64,000 bases of DNA from Kosakonia oryzae (GCF_001658025.2 NZ_CP014007.2:2108001-2172000), one strand, 5' to 3'; positions 16,797-25,837 are shown, numbered from the stretch's first letter. Notes: a model not told the origin generated them from the letters alone. A program made the numbers and translations.

Positions 16797-18625
16797 CTGA
16801 AGTTTTCGATTCAAAAGCCTTCCTCAAAACGGTGACCAGCAAACCCGGCGTTTATCGTATGTATGACGCCGGCGGAACCGTTATCTATGTTGGTAAAGCG
16901 AAAGATCTTAAAAAACGCCTTTCCAGCTATTTTCGCAGCAATCTTGCCTCACGAAAAACCGAAGCGCTGGTCGCGCAAATCCAACAGATTGATGTGACGG
17001 TAACGCATACCGAAACTGAGGCGCTGCTGCTGGAACATAACTACATCAAGCTTTATCAGCCCCGCTATAACGTTTTGTTGCGGGATGATAAATCTTACCC
17101 GTTTATTTTTCTCAGCGGCGATACGCATCCCCGGCTGTCGATGCACCGCGGTGCGAAACATACGAAAGGGGAGTATTTCGGCCCGTTTCCGAACGGCTAT
17201 GCCGTGCGCGAGACGCTGGCGCTGTTGCAGAAGATATTCCCTGTCCGCCAGTGTGAGAATAGCGTTTATCGCAACCGCTCCCGCCCGTGCCTGCAATACC
17301 AGATTGGTCGCTGCCTGGGGCCGTGTGTCGCCGGCCTGGTCAGTGAAGAAGAGTATGCGCAGCAGGTTGAGTACGTTCGCTTGTTCCTTGCCGGCAAAGA
17401 CGATCAGGTGCTGACGCAACTTATCGCCCGCATGGAGAAGGCCAGCCAGGCGCTGGAATTTGAAGAAGCCGCGCGCGTGCGCGACCAGATTCAGGCGGTA
17501 CGCCGGGTTACGGAAAAACAGTTTGTCTCTAACACTGGCGACGATCTTGATGTTATCGGCGTGGCGTTTGATGCCGGCATGGCCTGTGTGCACGTATTGT
17601 TTATTCGTCAGGGGAAAGTACTTGGCAGCCGCAGTTACTTTCCCAAAGTGCCTGGTGGTACGGAGCTGGGCGAAGTGGTGGAAACGTTTGTTGGTCAGTT
17701 TTATTTGCAGGGCAGCCAGATGCGAACCCTACCTGGCGAAATCCTGCTGGATTTTAATCTCAGTGATAAAACGCTGTTGGCCGATTCACTCTCTGAACTG
17801 GCTGGTCGCCGGGTTAATGTACAGACTAAACCGCGCGGCGATCGCGCACGCTATCTGAAGCTGGCGCGTACAAATGCTGCCACGGCGCTTGGCACCAGGC
17901 TTTCGCAGCAGTCGACCGTTCACCAGCGTTTGGCCGCGCTGGCCAGCGTGTTACAACTACCAGAAGTGAAACGGATGGAATGCTTTGATATCAGCCATAC
18001 GATGGGCGAACAGACCGTTGCGTCATGTGTGGTTTTTGATACCAATGGGCCATTACGCGCGGAGTACCGCCGCTATAATATCGCCGGTATTACTCCCGGC
18101 GATGACTATGCGGCAATGAATCAGGTACTGCGTCGTCGTTACGGCAAAGCGATTGAAGAGAGCAAAATTCCGGACGTGATCCTTATTGATGGCGGCAAAG
18201 GGCAACTTGGACAGGCGAAGGCGGTTTTTGCCGAGCTGGATGTTCCGTGGGATAAGCACAAGCCGTTGCTGCTGGGCGTCGCGAAAGGCGCCGATCGCAA
18301 AGCCGGGCTTGAAACGCTGTTCTTTGAGCCGGAAGGCGAGGGGTTTAGTCTGCCACCGGACTCTCCGGCGCTGCATGTTATCCAGCATATTCGCGACGAA
18401 TCGCACGATCATGCGATCAGCGGTCACCGGAACAAACGCGCCAAAGTGAAGAACACCAGTTCGTTGGAAACAATCGAAGGCGTGGGGCCGAAACGTCGCC
18501 AAATGCTGCTGAAATATATGGGTGGATTACAAGGATTGCTCAATGCCAGCGTTGATGAAATCTCAAAAGTGCCGGGGATCTCGCAAGGACTGGCAGAAAA
18601 GATCTTCTACTCGTTGAAACATTAG
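16793..18625 (+). CDS. uvrC: Excinuclease ABC subunit UvrC
   Basis: UvrC makes both incisions in nucleotide excision repair, after loading by UvrB. It has 610 aa, the E. coli length. The N-terminal GIY-YIG nuclease begins [29 protein letters not shown] domain that contacts UvrB is at ~204-239. The C-terminal RNase H-like nuclease includes [12 protein letters not shown] and [11 protein letters not shown]. Two helix-hairpin-helix motifs end the protein ([30 protein letters not shown]). Translation starts at GTG inside the uvrY stop. Confidence 0.98.
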   Translation: MTEVFDSKAFLKTVTSKPGVYRMYDAGGTVIYVGKAKDLKKRLSSYFRSNLASRKTEALVAQIQQIDVTVTHTETEALLLEHNYIKLYQPRYNVLLRDDKSYPFIFLSGDTHPRLSMHRGAKHTKGEYFGPFPNGYAVRETLALLQKIFPVRQCENSVYRNRSRPCLQYQIGRCLGPCVAGLVSEEEYAQQVEYVRLFLAGKDDQVLTQLIARMEKASQALEFEEAARVRDQIQAVRRVTEKQFVSNTGDDLDVIGVAFDAGMACVHVLFIRQGKVLGSRSYFPKVPGGTELGEVVETFVGQFYLQGSQMRTLPGEILLDFNLSDKTLLADSLSELAGRRVNVQTKPRGDRARYLKLARTNAATALGTRLSQQSTVHQRLAALASVLQLPEVKRMECFDISHTMGEQTVASCVVFDTNGPLRAEYRRYNIAGITPGDDYAAMNQVLRRRYGKAIEESKIPDVILIDGGKGQLGQAKAVFAELDVPWDKHKPLLLGVAKGADRKAGLETLFFEPEGEGFSLPPDSPALHVIQHIRDESHDHAISGHRNKRAKVKNTSSLETIEGVGPKRRQMLLKYMGGLQGLLNASVDEISKVPGISQGLAEKIFYSLKH

Positions 18626-18681
18626 GGGCTCTGTAGCACCATAGAGCGAAAATTTACGGACAACAGACAGTTAACGCCACT

Positions 18682-19230
18682 ATGCGATTCAATATTCCTA
18701 CGTTGCTTACCCTTTTTCGCGTCATCCTGATCCCTTTTTTCGTGCTGGCGTTTTATCTTCCTTTTTACTGGTCACCGCTCGTTTGTGCGCTTATTTTTTG
18801 TGTTGCGGCGATAACCGACTGGTTTGACGGCTATCTGGCGCGCCGCTGGAATCAGAGCACCCGCTTTGGTGCCTTCCTCGATCCGGTTGCCGATAAAGTG
18901 CTGGTCGCTATCGCGATGGTGCTGGTGGCTGAACATTATCATACCTGGTGGGTAACGCTGCCTGCGGCTACCATGATCGCCCGCGAGATCATTATTTCCG
19001 CTCTTCGTGAGTGGATGGCGGAGATGGGGAAACGCAGCCGCGTAGCGGTATCCTGGATCGGTAAAGTGAAAACCACGGCGCAAATGATGGCGCTGGTAGG
19101 GCTGCTGTGGCGTCCAAATATCTGGGTTGAATATGCTGGTATTACGTTGTTCTTCGTTGCTGCCGGGTTGACATTGTGGTCAATGCTGCAATATCTGAAC
19201 GCAGCACGTGGCGATCTGCTTGAACCTTGA
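18682..19230 (+). CDS. pgsA: CDP-diacylglycerol-glycerol-3-phosphate 3-phosphatidyltransferase
   Basis: PgsA makes phosphatidylglycerol-phosphate, the committed step to phosphatidylglycerol and cardiolipin, in the inner membrane. It has 182 aa. The CDP-alcohol phosphotransferase motif is intact from DWFDGYLAR through [10 protein letters not shown]. Several hydrophobic helices surround it. It lies 56 bases after uvrC with no obvious terminator between, as in E. coli, and is followed by the tRNA operon with its own promoter. Confidence 0.97.
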   Translation: MRFNIPTLLTLFRVILIPFFVLAFYLPFYWSPLVCALIFCVAAITDWFDGYLARRWNQSTRFGAFLDPVADKVLVAIAMVLVAEHYHTWWVTLPAATMIAREIIISALREWMAEMGKRSRVAVSWIGKVKTTAQMMALVGLLWRPNIWVEYAGITLFFVAAGLTLWSMLQYLNAARGDLLEP

Positions 19231-19279
19231 TCGTATCGTCTTAATTTTCAGCAAACGATCCGGGTTTTGAAAAATATCG

Positions 19280-19307
19280 TTGACTCAGTGCGTCAGGTAA
19301 GTAGAAT
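19280..19307 (+). promoter_or_regulatory. Promoter of the Gly-Cys-Leu tRNA operon
   Basis: The -35 TTGACT (19280-19285) and -10 TAGAAT (19302-19307) are 16 bases apart and lie about 70 bases before the first tRNA. Both are near consensus for sigma-70. Confidence 0.7.
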
Positions 19308-19379
19308 GCAACGCATCGGAAGGCAGCGTAGCTCGCCAGAAGATAGAAAAATCAAGTGATTAGAATAAAACTTGATAAT

Positions 19380-19455
<76 letters not shown>

Positions 19456-19509
19456 AATTAAAGCATCGGCTAAAACAGCGGGTGCTGGCTGAAAAGCACA
19501 GAGATTCAC

Positions 19510-19583
19510 GGCGCGTTAGCAAAGCGGTTATGTAGCGGATTGCAAATCCGTCTAGTCCGGTTCGACTCCGGAACGCGCCTCCA
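19510..19583 (+). tRNA. cysT: tRNA-Cys (GCA)
   Basis: The 74-nt gene has acceptor arms GGCGCGT/ACGCGCC, anticodon GCA at 19542-19544, T-loop TTCGACT and an encoded CCA. It lies 54 bases after tRNA-Gly. Confidence 0.98.
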
Positions 19584-19595
19584 ATTTCTTCCCGA

Positions 19596-19682
19596 GCCCG
19601 GATGGTGGAATCGGTAGACACAAGGGATTTAAAATCCCTCGGCGTTCGCGCTGTGCGGGTTCAAGTCCCGCTCCGGGTACCA
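19596..19682 (+). tRNA. leuZ: tRNA-Leu (UAA)
   Basis: The 87-nt class II tRNA has a long variable arm, acceptor arms GCCCGGA/TCCGGGT, anticodon TAA at 19630-19632 and an encoded CCA. It is the last of the three tRNAs. Confidence 0.98.
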
Positions 19683-19724
19683 TGGGAAAACAAGAATAAA
19701 ATCAATGATAAGCAGTGTCGTGTG

Positions 19725-19748
19725 ACCGCCTCGTAAGGCGGTTTTTTT
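19725..19748 (+). terminator. Terminator of the tRNA operon
   Basis: The stem ACCGCCT/AGGCGGT with a CGTA loop is followed by a T-run. It lies 42 bases after leuZ. Confidence 0.9.
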
Positions 19749-19885
19749 ATGCCTGTTTTTCAGCGCCCATACTATTACCGAATTCAAGCGAAGCGATTTA
19801 CATCGCCTGCGAAAATATTCAAAGCGTTATTGCTTCAGGGATTCTGAAATAAAGTTTGCTGGCCGTTTCGATATCATCCACTGCA

Positions 19886-19921
19886 CAAAAAACCGCACGA
19901 ATCTTATCGCGCGGTTTTTTT
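19886..19921 (-). terminator. Terminator after tyrP
   Basis: The arms AACCGC/GCGGTT at 19891-19896 and 19911-19916 are flanked by A- and T-runs on either side. On the minus strand the hairpin with a T-run follows the tyrP stop by a few bases; it can also work from the plus strand. Confidence 0.75.
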
Positions 19922-19927
19922 TCAGGC

Positions 19928-21139
19928 TTATCCCACTTCAGGCAGCAGACCGGTGACGTTAAAAAACTGAATGACGATAATCGCAATGCCACAGGCGAAA
20001 ATCAGGCACAGCATGGGTTTACCGCCGGGAACACGATAACTGTGTTGCGAATTATGCTTCCGGCTTTGCCAGGCCAGCATTGACGGTAACAGAAGTGCCA
20101 GTACGGAAAGGGCGACACCGGCATAGCCGAGCGCCATCACAAATCCGCGAGGATAAAATAACGCAAAGGCCAGCGGCGGCAGGAAGGTGATCATTCCGCT
20201 TTGCAGGCGTCCGGCCGCATTGTTATGCCGCTGAAAAAGATCCGCGAGATAATCAAATAATCCCAGCGACACACCGAGGAAAGAGGTCGCCAGCGCCAGA
20301 TCGGCAAACAGATGGACGGCCAGTTCCACATGCGGCGAGGCCACCACTTCGCGTAATGCTTGCAGCAACCCGTTTAATCCTGCCTGGCTGGCCAGCAGCC
20401 CCATAAACGTTGACGAATCAATACTGCCAAGCGTTGCGAGCTGCCAGAAAATATAGGCCACCAGCGGAATGGCGCTACCGATGATAAATATTTTGCGCAA
20501 TTTGCGGATATCGCCGCCCATATAACTGACGATGCTCGGTACGCTACCGTGAAAACCAAACGAGGTGAAGATCACAGGAATTGCCGACAGCGCCAGTCCT
20601 TTTTCCAACGGCATGGTCAGCAAATTCGCGCGATGAACGTGCGGCATTAACAGCGCCAGCATCACCACGAGGAACAGGAGTTTGGCGCTGAAAAGAAAGC
20701 GGTTAAACAGATCGACAAGCGAAGTACCAGCGCATACGACACCACCGGCAACAAGAGTGAACAGCAGCACACCGGCGACTGGCGAAAGCGCAACGTTAAA
20801 CCACTGGCTGATGCTGGACGCCAGCAACTCTCCTGCGCCGCTGATGTACGCTGCGGTCAGCGCGTACATTAAGAACATCATACTGAAACCTGTTATCCAC
20901 TGCCCATAGCGCCCAAGATAACGCCTCGCCAGTGAGCCCAGACCGGTATCGGCGGGAACATGCTGATAAACCTCCAGCAAGAGCAGGGCGGTGTAACACA
21001 TCACCCCCCACAGCGCGATAAGTAACCCGAAAGTGGTGGCAAACCCAACGCCAGCTGCTGCCAGCGGCATTGCCAACATCCCTGCGCCGATCGTGGTACC
21101 GGCGACGATAAAAACACTCCCAAGTGTTCGATTCTTCAC
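19928..21139 (-). CDS. tyrP: Tyrosine-specific transporter TyrP
   Basis: TyrP is a proton-coupled tyrosine importer of the aromatic amino acid permease (AAAP/HAAAP) family in the inner membrane. The first eleven or so helices are recognisable, beginning with [28 protein letters not shown] set the start at GTG 21139, which gives VKNRTLGS (read MKNRTLGS) and 403 aa, exactly the E. coli length; GAGGA lies upstream. A longer frame from 21163 adds eight residues without support. Two TyrR-type boxes lie 70-110 bases upstream, so tyrosine- or phenylalanine-dependent control is likely conserved. In E. coli the gene next to it is yecA, absent here. Confidence 0.97.
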   Translation of the reverse strand: MKNRTLGSVFIVAGTTIGAGMLAMPLAAAGVGFATTFGLLIALWGVMCYTALLLLEVYQHVPADTGLGSLARRYLGRYGQWITGFSMMFLMYALTAAYISGAGELLASSISQWFNVALSPVAGVLLFTLVAGGVVCAGTSLVDLFNRFLFSAKLLFLVVMLALLMPHVHRANLLTMPLEKGLALSAIPVIFTSFGFHGSVPSIVSYMGGDIRKLRKIFIIGSAIPLVAYIFWQLATLGSIDSSTFMGLLASQAGLNGLLQALREVVASPHVELAVHLFADLALATSFLGVSLGLFDYLADLFQRHNNAAGRLQSGMITFLPPLAFALFYPRGFVMALGYAGVALSVLALLLPSMLAWQSRKHNSQHSYRVPGGKPMLCLIFACGIAIIVIQFFNVTGLLPEVG

Positions 21140-21207
21140 GCTTTCCTCTGCAATAAAACACACTACTAGCCTAAACTGCGGCGCAGATTAAGATAATTCA
21201 GTAGTTT

Positions 21208-21248
21208 CGTCAAACGACCGTTACATAGAGTGTAACGATATATTTACG
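21208..21248 (-). promoter_or_regulatory. Tandem TyrR boxes upstream of tyrP
   Basis: TGTAAC-N6-TTTACG at 21231-21248 matches TGTAAA-N6-TTTACA at ten of twelve fixed bases. CGTCAA-N6-GTTACA at 21208-21225 is a weaker second box. Their centres are 23 bases apart. A strong and a weak adjacent box before tyrP is the arrangement known in E. coli. Confidence 0.65.
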
Positions 21249-21517
21249 ATGTTTTTTGAGCCATCTGTACAAACAAATTCTGATGGTGAAACTTTGCCCA
21301 AGGGTTAAAGGAAGATGAGTGGAGCATCGAAAACGGCAAGTAGTTAACCGATCTCTTTTTCGATCATGAAATCGCGCTGGAAACGGAAAACGATCGCTAC
21401 TTCTGTCAGGCTGTAAATAAGCAGGACTGGTGCTGGACCAGATGCATGTAAACCTGTCTTAACGCAACATCTACAGATAATGTTGTGTTTATGATGCACC
21501 TTTTGTGAGGAGGATTT

Positions 21518-21757
21518 ATGGCATCAATACATGGTCATGAAGTACTGAATATGATGATTGCATCAGGCGAACATTACACCACAGAGAGTCTCGCTGCGGC
21601 CATTACGGCCCGCTTTGGGGAAACGGCGCGTTTTCATACTTGCTCAGCAGAGGGAATGACGGCGGCGGAATTAGTGACCTTTTTAGCGGCGCGCGGAAAA
21701 TTTATTCCGGCTGAAGAGGGGTTTTCCACTCACGAAAGTAAAATCTGCAAACATTAA
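21518..21757 (+). CDS. yecH: YecH family protein
   Basis: This 79-residue protein has the length of E. coli YecH and the same motifs (SIHGHEVLNMMI, ARFGETARFHTCSAEGMTAAEL, FIPAEEGFSTHESKICKH). The conserved histidines and cysteines (HGH, FHTC, KICKH) suggest metal binding, but this is not shown. A strong AGGAGG site precedes the ATG. Function is unknown. Confidence 0.93.
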   Translation: MASIHGHEVLNMMIASGEHYTTESLAAAITARFGETARFHTCSAEGMTAAELVTFLAARGKFIPAEEGFSTHESKICKH

Positions 21758-21758
21758 T

Positions 21759-21790
21759 AAAAAAGGCGGTAAAGAGTATTATTTACCGCC
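21759..21790 (-). terminator. Terminator of ftnA (minus strand)
   Basis: The 9-bp stem GGCGGTAAA/TTTACCGCC with an 8-base loop is followed on the minus strand by TTTTTT. It sits 8 bases beyond the ftnA stop and between two convergent genes. Confidence 0.85.
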
Positions 21791-21797
21791 TGCGTAA

Positions 21798-22295
21798 TTA
21801 GTTCTGCGAATCCAGCGTCGCCAGTTCTTTATCGATGAAATACAAACCTTCGCCGCTTTTACCCGCCAGCGTTAATTTATCGATAACCGATTTAAACAAT
21901 TTCTCTTCTTCGTGCTGTTCGGCAACATACCATTGCAGGAAATTAAAGGTTGGATAATCCTGAGAGGTCATAGCAACGTGCGCCAGTTCATTAATTTTCT
22001 GCGTGATCAGTTGTTCATGTTCGTAAGTGGCGCGAAACAGCACATCCAGCGAGGCATAATCGGCAACCGGTGATTCGATAGTATTGATGCGCGGCAGGCT
22101 GCCGGTATCCGTAAGGTAGTCAAACAGACGCTGCATGTGCGTCATCTCTTCCTGCGCGTGACGGCGCAGGAAAGCCGCGGCGCCTTCAAAGCTGTGGTAG
22201 CTGCACCATGCGCTCATCTGCTGGTAAAGCAGAGAAGAAAACAGTTCCAGATTCATTTGCTCATTTAGTTTTTCAATCATCTCTGCTTTTAACAT
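21798..22295 (-). CDS. ftnA: Non-heme ferritin FtnA
   Basis: FtnA is the main iron-storage ferritin; 24 subunits form the shell and oxidise ferrous iron. The product has 165 aa. The ferroxidase ligands are visible: E17 in [15 protein letters not shown]49-E50 and H53 in [14 protein letters not shown]94 in [12 protein letters not shown], and the C-terminal [10 protein letters not shown]. It reads toward yecH. The 200-base AT-rich upstream region contains TGAGAATAA and TGAGAATT repeats (22398-22462) like Fur half-sites; in E. coli Fur activates ftnA against H-NS. That regulatory reading is inference. Confidence 0.97.
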   Translation of the reverse strand: MLKAEMIEKLNEQMNLELFSSLLYQQMSAWCSYHSFEGAAAFLRRHAQEEMTHMQRLFDYLTDTGSLPRINTIESPVADYASLDVLFRATYEHEQLITQKINELAHVAMTSQDYPTFNFLQWYVAEQHEEEKLFKSVIDKLTLAGKSGEGLYFIDKELATLDSQN

Positions 22296-22497
22296 GGCGC
22301 GGCTCCGAAAATATAAAAATAGAATAGTGGAGCGGCCACTATAATTTGTTATTTAATTATTTGCAAAAGGTTAAATGAAAAATCATCTATTCACGAAGTG
22401 AATGAGAATAACACGCATTGCAGCGGTTAATTAAATAAATGAGAATTGTTTTGATTATTAATAAATGTGCAGGCCAGCATGATTGCCGGCCCGGAAA

Positions 22498-22830
22498 TTA
22501 CCAACTGCCCGCGGTATGAGAAAAGGCCATGCCGCGGCATTGATATTGAATAGTGACTTTTGTATTCATGCAAACTGACCCGCTGATCAGGCTACACGTT
22601 TCGATCGGCTGGCCGAAAGGCACTGCCGTAGCGTAACCCATCTGCTGGCACTGCTTGTTAGCCGTTCCTTGTGCGGTGTATTGATCGTAATTCGCGGTTT
22701 GCATCATCGACTGGTTATAACTCAGACGCACCAGACCACTGGTGGTATCCACGCTGCTGACTTCCGCCTCTTTAGTGAGAGTACAGCCAGCAAGCAGCAG
22801 CAGCGAGGCGGCAACAAAAATTTTCTTCAT
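22498..22830 (-). CDS. yecR: YecR-like lipoprotein
   Basis: This small secreted lipoprotein resembles E. coli YecR, which belongs to the flagellar regulon. The start at 22830 gives a lipoprotein signal MKKIFVAASLLLLAGC with the lipobox ending in Cys16 and a GAGTG site upstream; a frame from 22848 adds MNQSDF. The mature part keeps a conserved block (QGTANKQCQQMGYATAVPFGQPIETC) with four or more cysteines for possible disulfides. About 110 aa. The role is unknown. I found only a partial FliA-type -10 upstream on this strand, so flagellar control is inferred from the E. coli gene. Confidence 0.85.
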   Translation of the reverse strand: MKKIFVAASLLLLAGCTLTKEAEVSSVDTTSGLVRLSYNQSMMQTANYDQYTAQGTANKQCQQMGYATAVPFGQPIETCSLISGSVCMNTKVTIQYQCRGMAFSHTAGSW

Positions 22831-23074
22831 GAAATCACTCTGATTCATTTTGGCATGTTCTCATCTTAACGTGCGGCTCAGAGGGCAATCGGCAGAATAA
22901 CCCGTGGAACTGGCGCTACTAATCGCGACGGCGAAATAACGAGGGAGTGAGGCAAAACTGTGAACCTGCTTTTGATTTTTAAAACAATTTTTCATTAAAT
23001 TTGAAAGTATGTTTGCCAGATAGTATGGTTTATCCAACCTTTGCTATCTGAAGCACGTTCACAGGAGATCAAAA

Positions 23075-23713
23075 ATGAAAATTGCACTGATGATGGAAAA
23101 CAGTCAGGCGGCTAAAAACGCCATCATTCTGAAAGAGCTGAAAGCCGTTGCCGATGAAAAAGATTTCCCGGTGTTTAACGTCGGCATGAGCGACGAGAAT
23201 GACCATCATCTGACCTACATCCACCTGGGCATTATGGCAAGTATTCTGCTGAACGCGAAAGCGGTGGATTTTGTCGTCACCGGCTGCGGTACCGGGCAGG
23301 GCGCGCTGATGTCGCTGAACATTCATCCGGGCGTAGTGTGCGGCTACTGTATTGATCCAGCAGATGCGTTCCTCTTTGCCCAGATCAACAACGGTAATGC
23401 GTTATCGCTGCCGTTTGCGAAAGGTTTTGGCTGGGGCGCGGAACTGAACGTGCGCTTTATTTTTGAAAAAGCCTTTACCGGTCGTAAAGGCGAAGGTTAT
23501 CCGCCGGAGCGTAAAGAGCCGCAGGTGCGTAATGCCGGGATCCTGAACCAGGTAAAAGCTGCAGTGGTGAAAGACAATTACCTTGATTCCCTGCGCGCTA
23601 TTGACCGTGAACTGGTGAAAACGGCCGTCTCCGGCGAGCGCTTCCAGCAGTGCTTCTTTGAACACTGCCAGAACAAAGAGATTGAAGCGTTCGTTCGCGA
23701 AGTGCTGGCCTGA
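23075..23713 (+). CDS. RpiB/LacA/LacB family sugar-phosphate isomerase
   Basis: The 212-residue protein has the LacAB/RpiB fold in residues ~1-145 (VTGCGTGQGALMSLN is the substrate loop) and a ~60-residue C-terminal helical extension, so it is longer than RpiB (about 150). Members isomerise aldose- and ketose-phosphates. The substrate here is unknown. It has a good AGGAG site. A 7-bp inverted repeat CAGATAG...CTATCTG at 23017-23050 lies just upstream and could be an operator. This gene and the convergent transporter at 23753-25177 are not found between yecR and azuC in E. coli K-12, so they look like a lineage-specific insertion. Confidence 0.8.
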   Translation: MKIALMMENSQAAKNAIILKELKAVADEKDFPVFNVGMSDENDHHLTYIHLGIMASILLNAKAVDFVVTGCGTGQGALMSLNIHPGVVCGYCIDPADAFLFAQINNGNALSLPFAKGFGWGAELNVRFIFEKAFTGRKGEGYPPERKEPQVRNAGILNQVKAAVVKDNYLDSLRAIDRELVKTAVSGERFQQCFFEHCQNKEIEAFVREVLA

Positions 23714-23746
23714 TAAAAAACCGCCGCAGCTGGACGGGTTGCGGCG
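23714..23746 (-). terminator. Terminator of the DHA2 transporter gene (minus strand)
   Basis: The arms CGCCGCA/TGCGGCG (23722-23728 and 23740-23746) are followed on the minus strand by GTTTTTT. It is placed between the two convergent genes. Confidence 0.7.
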
Positions 23747-23752
23747 CTCTCT

Positions 23753-25177
23753 TTACGCTTTTTTCTTCTGCGATACGGCGCTTCCGGCATCTTTGGTCAG
23801 GCGCAACGTATCAAACAGGCCAACCAGGCAAATCAGCGCGATAAACACAAACGCCAGCCGGAAACTGATCCCTTCAACGCCAGTGATATGCAGCCACTCA
23901 CTGACATGTTCACCAATACGAATACCAATCGCACCAAGCGTGATACCCAGGCCGACAGCCAGTTGCGTGGCGGTACTGAACAGCGTATTGGCATAACTCA
24001 TTTGTGGCGACGGAACATCGGCAAAGGCGAGGGTGCTGACGCCGGTAAACTGTACCGAACGGAAGACGCCGCCCAGGAACAGCACCACAAAGGTGAGCCA
24101 GCCAGGCGTTGCTGAGGTAAGAAATGCGCAGGCCAGCAGCGCCAGCACATTCAGCGTGCCGTTAATCAGCAGCAATTTTTTAAAGCCCAGCCAGCGAATC
24201 AGCGGTGTCGTGGCGGGTTTGATCGTCAGGTTACCGGCAAATACTGCCAGCACCAGCAGCCCGGCGTGGAACGGATCCATACCAAAACCGACCTGAAACA
24301 GCAGCGGCAGCAGAAAAGGGACGGCGCTTATTGATGCGCGAAACAGCGAGCCGCCGTACATCGTCACGCGAAATGTCGGCACCTGCAGCGCATCCAGCCG
24401 GATCATCGGCCATTGCGCACGCCGGAAATGGCGCAAGGTAAAGGCCAGCGTTAAACCGCCCAGAACCAGCAATCCGCCGGTCAGCACGCCTTGCGGCTGC
24501 TCTGCGCCTAAATCCTCCATGGCATAAACCAGGCTGACCATCGCCACAGACGTGGCGATAAACCCCGGCAAATCGAACGGGCGCCGCTCCTCTTCACGAA
24601 TATTGGGAATGATGCGCAACGCCAGCAAAATCGCCATAATTCCCAGCGGCACATTAATAAAGAAGATCCAACGCCAGTCAGCGTAATGCGTGATAAATCC
24701 GCCCAGCGGCGGGCCGATGATCGGCGCGACCAGCGCGGGCCAGGTGAGCGTGGCGATGGCGGTAATAAGCTGATGTTTTGGCGTGGTGCGCAGTACGGCG
24801 AGGCGCCCAACCGGCACCATCAATGCGCCGCCTATGCCCTGCAAAATACGCATGCTGACAAACATCTCTACGCTGGTCGACAGTCCACACAATATTGACG
24901 CAATGGTGAAGATAGCCAGCGCCAGCGAAAAGACATTGCGCGCGCCAAAGCGATCGGCGATCCAGCCGCTGGCCGGGATCAGCACAGCAAGGGTAATTAA
25001 ATAAGCACTGATACCGATGTTTAGCGCAACGGCTTCGACACCAAACGTTTTTGCCATATCTGGCAGAGCGGTAGCGATTACCGTGCCGTCGATAAACTCC
25101 ATAAAGAAAGCGCCGGCTACCAGTAGCGCAGCGGGAGAAAGACCTCCAGTCTTCCGCAAAAGGGTGCTTTCACTCAT
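23753..25177 (-). CDS. MFS transporter, DHA2 (14-helix drug:H+ antiporter) family
   Basis: This is an inner-membrane multidrug-type exporter of 474 aa. Motif A is GWIADRFGARNVF, and the early motif D1-like segment is FMEFIDGTVIATALPDM; the antiporter motif C region WPALVAPIIGPPLGGFITHYADWRWIFFINVPLG is typical of EmrB/QacA relatives. I chose the start at 25177 (MSESTLLRKTG); an alternative GTG at 25231 would prefix a hydrophobic stretch that looks like chance reading of an A/T-rich dyad. The substrate is unknown, and no regulator gene is adjacent. Confidence 0.85.
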   Translation of the reverse strand: MSESTLLRKTGGLSPAALLVAGAFFMEFIDGTVIATALPDMAKTFGVEAVALNIGISAYLITLAVLIPASGWIADRFGARNVFSLALAIFTIASILCGLSTSVEMFVSMRILQGIGGALMVPVGRLAVLRTTPKHQLITAIATLTWPALVAPIIGPPLGGFITHYADWRWIFFINVPLGIMAILLALRIIPNIREEERRPFDLPGFIATSVAMVSLVYAMEDLGAEQPQGVLTGGLLVLGGLTLAFTLRHFRRAQWPMIRLDALQVPTFRVTMYGGSLFRASISAVPFLLPLLFQVGFGMDPFHAGLLVLAVFAGNLTIKPATTPLIRWLGFKKLLLINGTLNVLALLACAFLTSATPGWLTFVVLFLGGVFRSVQFTGVSTLAFADVPSPQMSYANTLFSTATQLAVGLGITLGAIGIRIGEHVSEWLHITGVEGISFRLAFVFIALICLVGLFDTLRLTKDAGSAVSQKKKA

Positions 25178-25291
25178 TGTGGGTCTGCCATCTGCAAAAA
25201 TAATTGAGAATGCTAAAAAAATTTTTAGCACGCTAACCGCAGGATTTATAATTAAATTTTTAACAAAGCTACGCTGCTTTTATTTTTTGAA

Positions 25292-25338
25292 ACGTGATTT
25301 CTATCACATGACGATTGATTTTTGTGATGGGGGTCATA
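25292..25338 (+). promoter_or_regulatory. Two CRP-like sites upstream of azuC
   Basis: The first site, CGTGA-N6-TCACA (25293-25308), matches the CRP consensus at nine of ten core bases. The second, TGTGA-N6-TCATA (25323-25338), also matches at nine of ten. Their centres are 30 bases apart, about three helical turns. A TATTAT element (25337-25342) may be the -10. E. coli azuC is reported to respond to CRP and glucose. Confidence 0.6.
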
Positions 25339-25390
25339 TTATGTACGCATTGAGACGTAACACCTGCATAACAAATCGCCGGAGCAAAAA

Positions 25391-25474
25391 ATGAAACTGC
25401 GTAAGATTCTGAAGCACATGTTTGAAACCTACTGCAAAACTTTCAAAGACGTACCGCCAGGCGCTATGTTCTGA
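25391..25474 (+). CDS. azuC: Small protein AzuC (27 aa) / AzuCR dual-function RNA
   Basis: This 27-residue amphipathic protein, MKLRKILKHMFETYCKTFKD followed by VPPGAMF, differs from E. coli AzuC (28 aa) at only a few positions. It has GGAG seven bases upstream and a strong terminator right behind it, giving a transcript of roughly 150 nt. In E. coli AzuC is a membrane-associated small protein that affects GlpD, and the same RNA acts as a base-pairing sRNA (AzuR). Whether the base-pairing part is kept here is not tested. It precedes yecJ, as in E. coli. Confidence 0.93.
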   Translation: MKLRKILKHMFETYCKTFKDVPPGAMF

Positions 25475-25484
25475 TGATAAAAAA

Positions 25485-25506
25485 ACCTGCTGAAGCAGGT
25501 TTTTTT
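25485..25506 (+). terminator. Terminator of azuC
   Basis: The stem ACCTGC/GCAGGT with a TGAA loop is preceded by A's and followed by seven T. It lies 10 bases after the azuC stop. Confidence 0.92.
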
Positions 25507-25585
25507 ATGCCCGTCGTCCGGCGGTCAGGCCTACTCATACGCATGAATTCCCGCTACTATGGCGCACTTTATTAAAGGAGCGCCT

Positions 25586-25837
25586 ATGTCACAGAATCTC
25601 TCCGCCGACCAGGAACTGGTATCCGATATCGTTGCCTGTCAGCTCGTCATCAAACAGATCCTCGACGTTATCGACGTCATCGCGCCGGTTGAAGTGCGTG
25701 AGAAAATGTCTCACCAGCTTAAGAGCATCGATTTTACTACCCACCCGGCAGCGACCGACCCGGTTACCCGCCGTGCAATCCAGAAAGCTATCGCCTTAAT
25801 TGAACTGAAATTTACCCCTCAGGGTGAAGCTCACTGA
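25586..25837 (+). CDS. yecJ: DUF2766 family protein YecJ
   Basis: This 83-residue protein matches E. coli YecJ in length and sequence ([42 protein letters not shown]). The start at 25586 has AAGGAG upstream; a longer frame from 25559 runs through that ribosome site. It is predicted to be helical and cytoplasmic, with unknown function. Confidence 0.93.
   Translation: MSQNLSADQELVSDIVACQLVIKQILDVIDVIAPVEVREKMSHQLKSIDFTTHPAATDPVTRRAIQKAIALIELKFTPQGEAH

Noticed and set aside
21340-21450. A short frame (…HEIALETENDRYF…) between tyrP and yecH that looks protein-like
   Set aside because: It has no start codon or ribosome site, ends after about 35 codons and matches no family I know.
22890-22910. 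FliA-type -10 (GCCGATTG on the minus strand) before yecR
   Set aside because: Only six of eight bases match and no acceptable -35 lies at the right distance.
25212-25229. GCTAAAAA/TTTTTAGC dyad near the DHA2 transporter start
   Set aside because: Runs of A and T make such dyads common; an alternative GTG start would run through it, and the start at 25177 is better supported.
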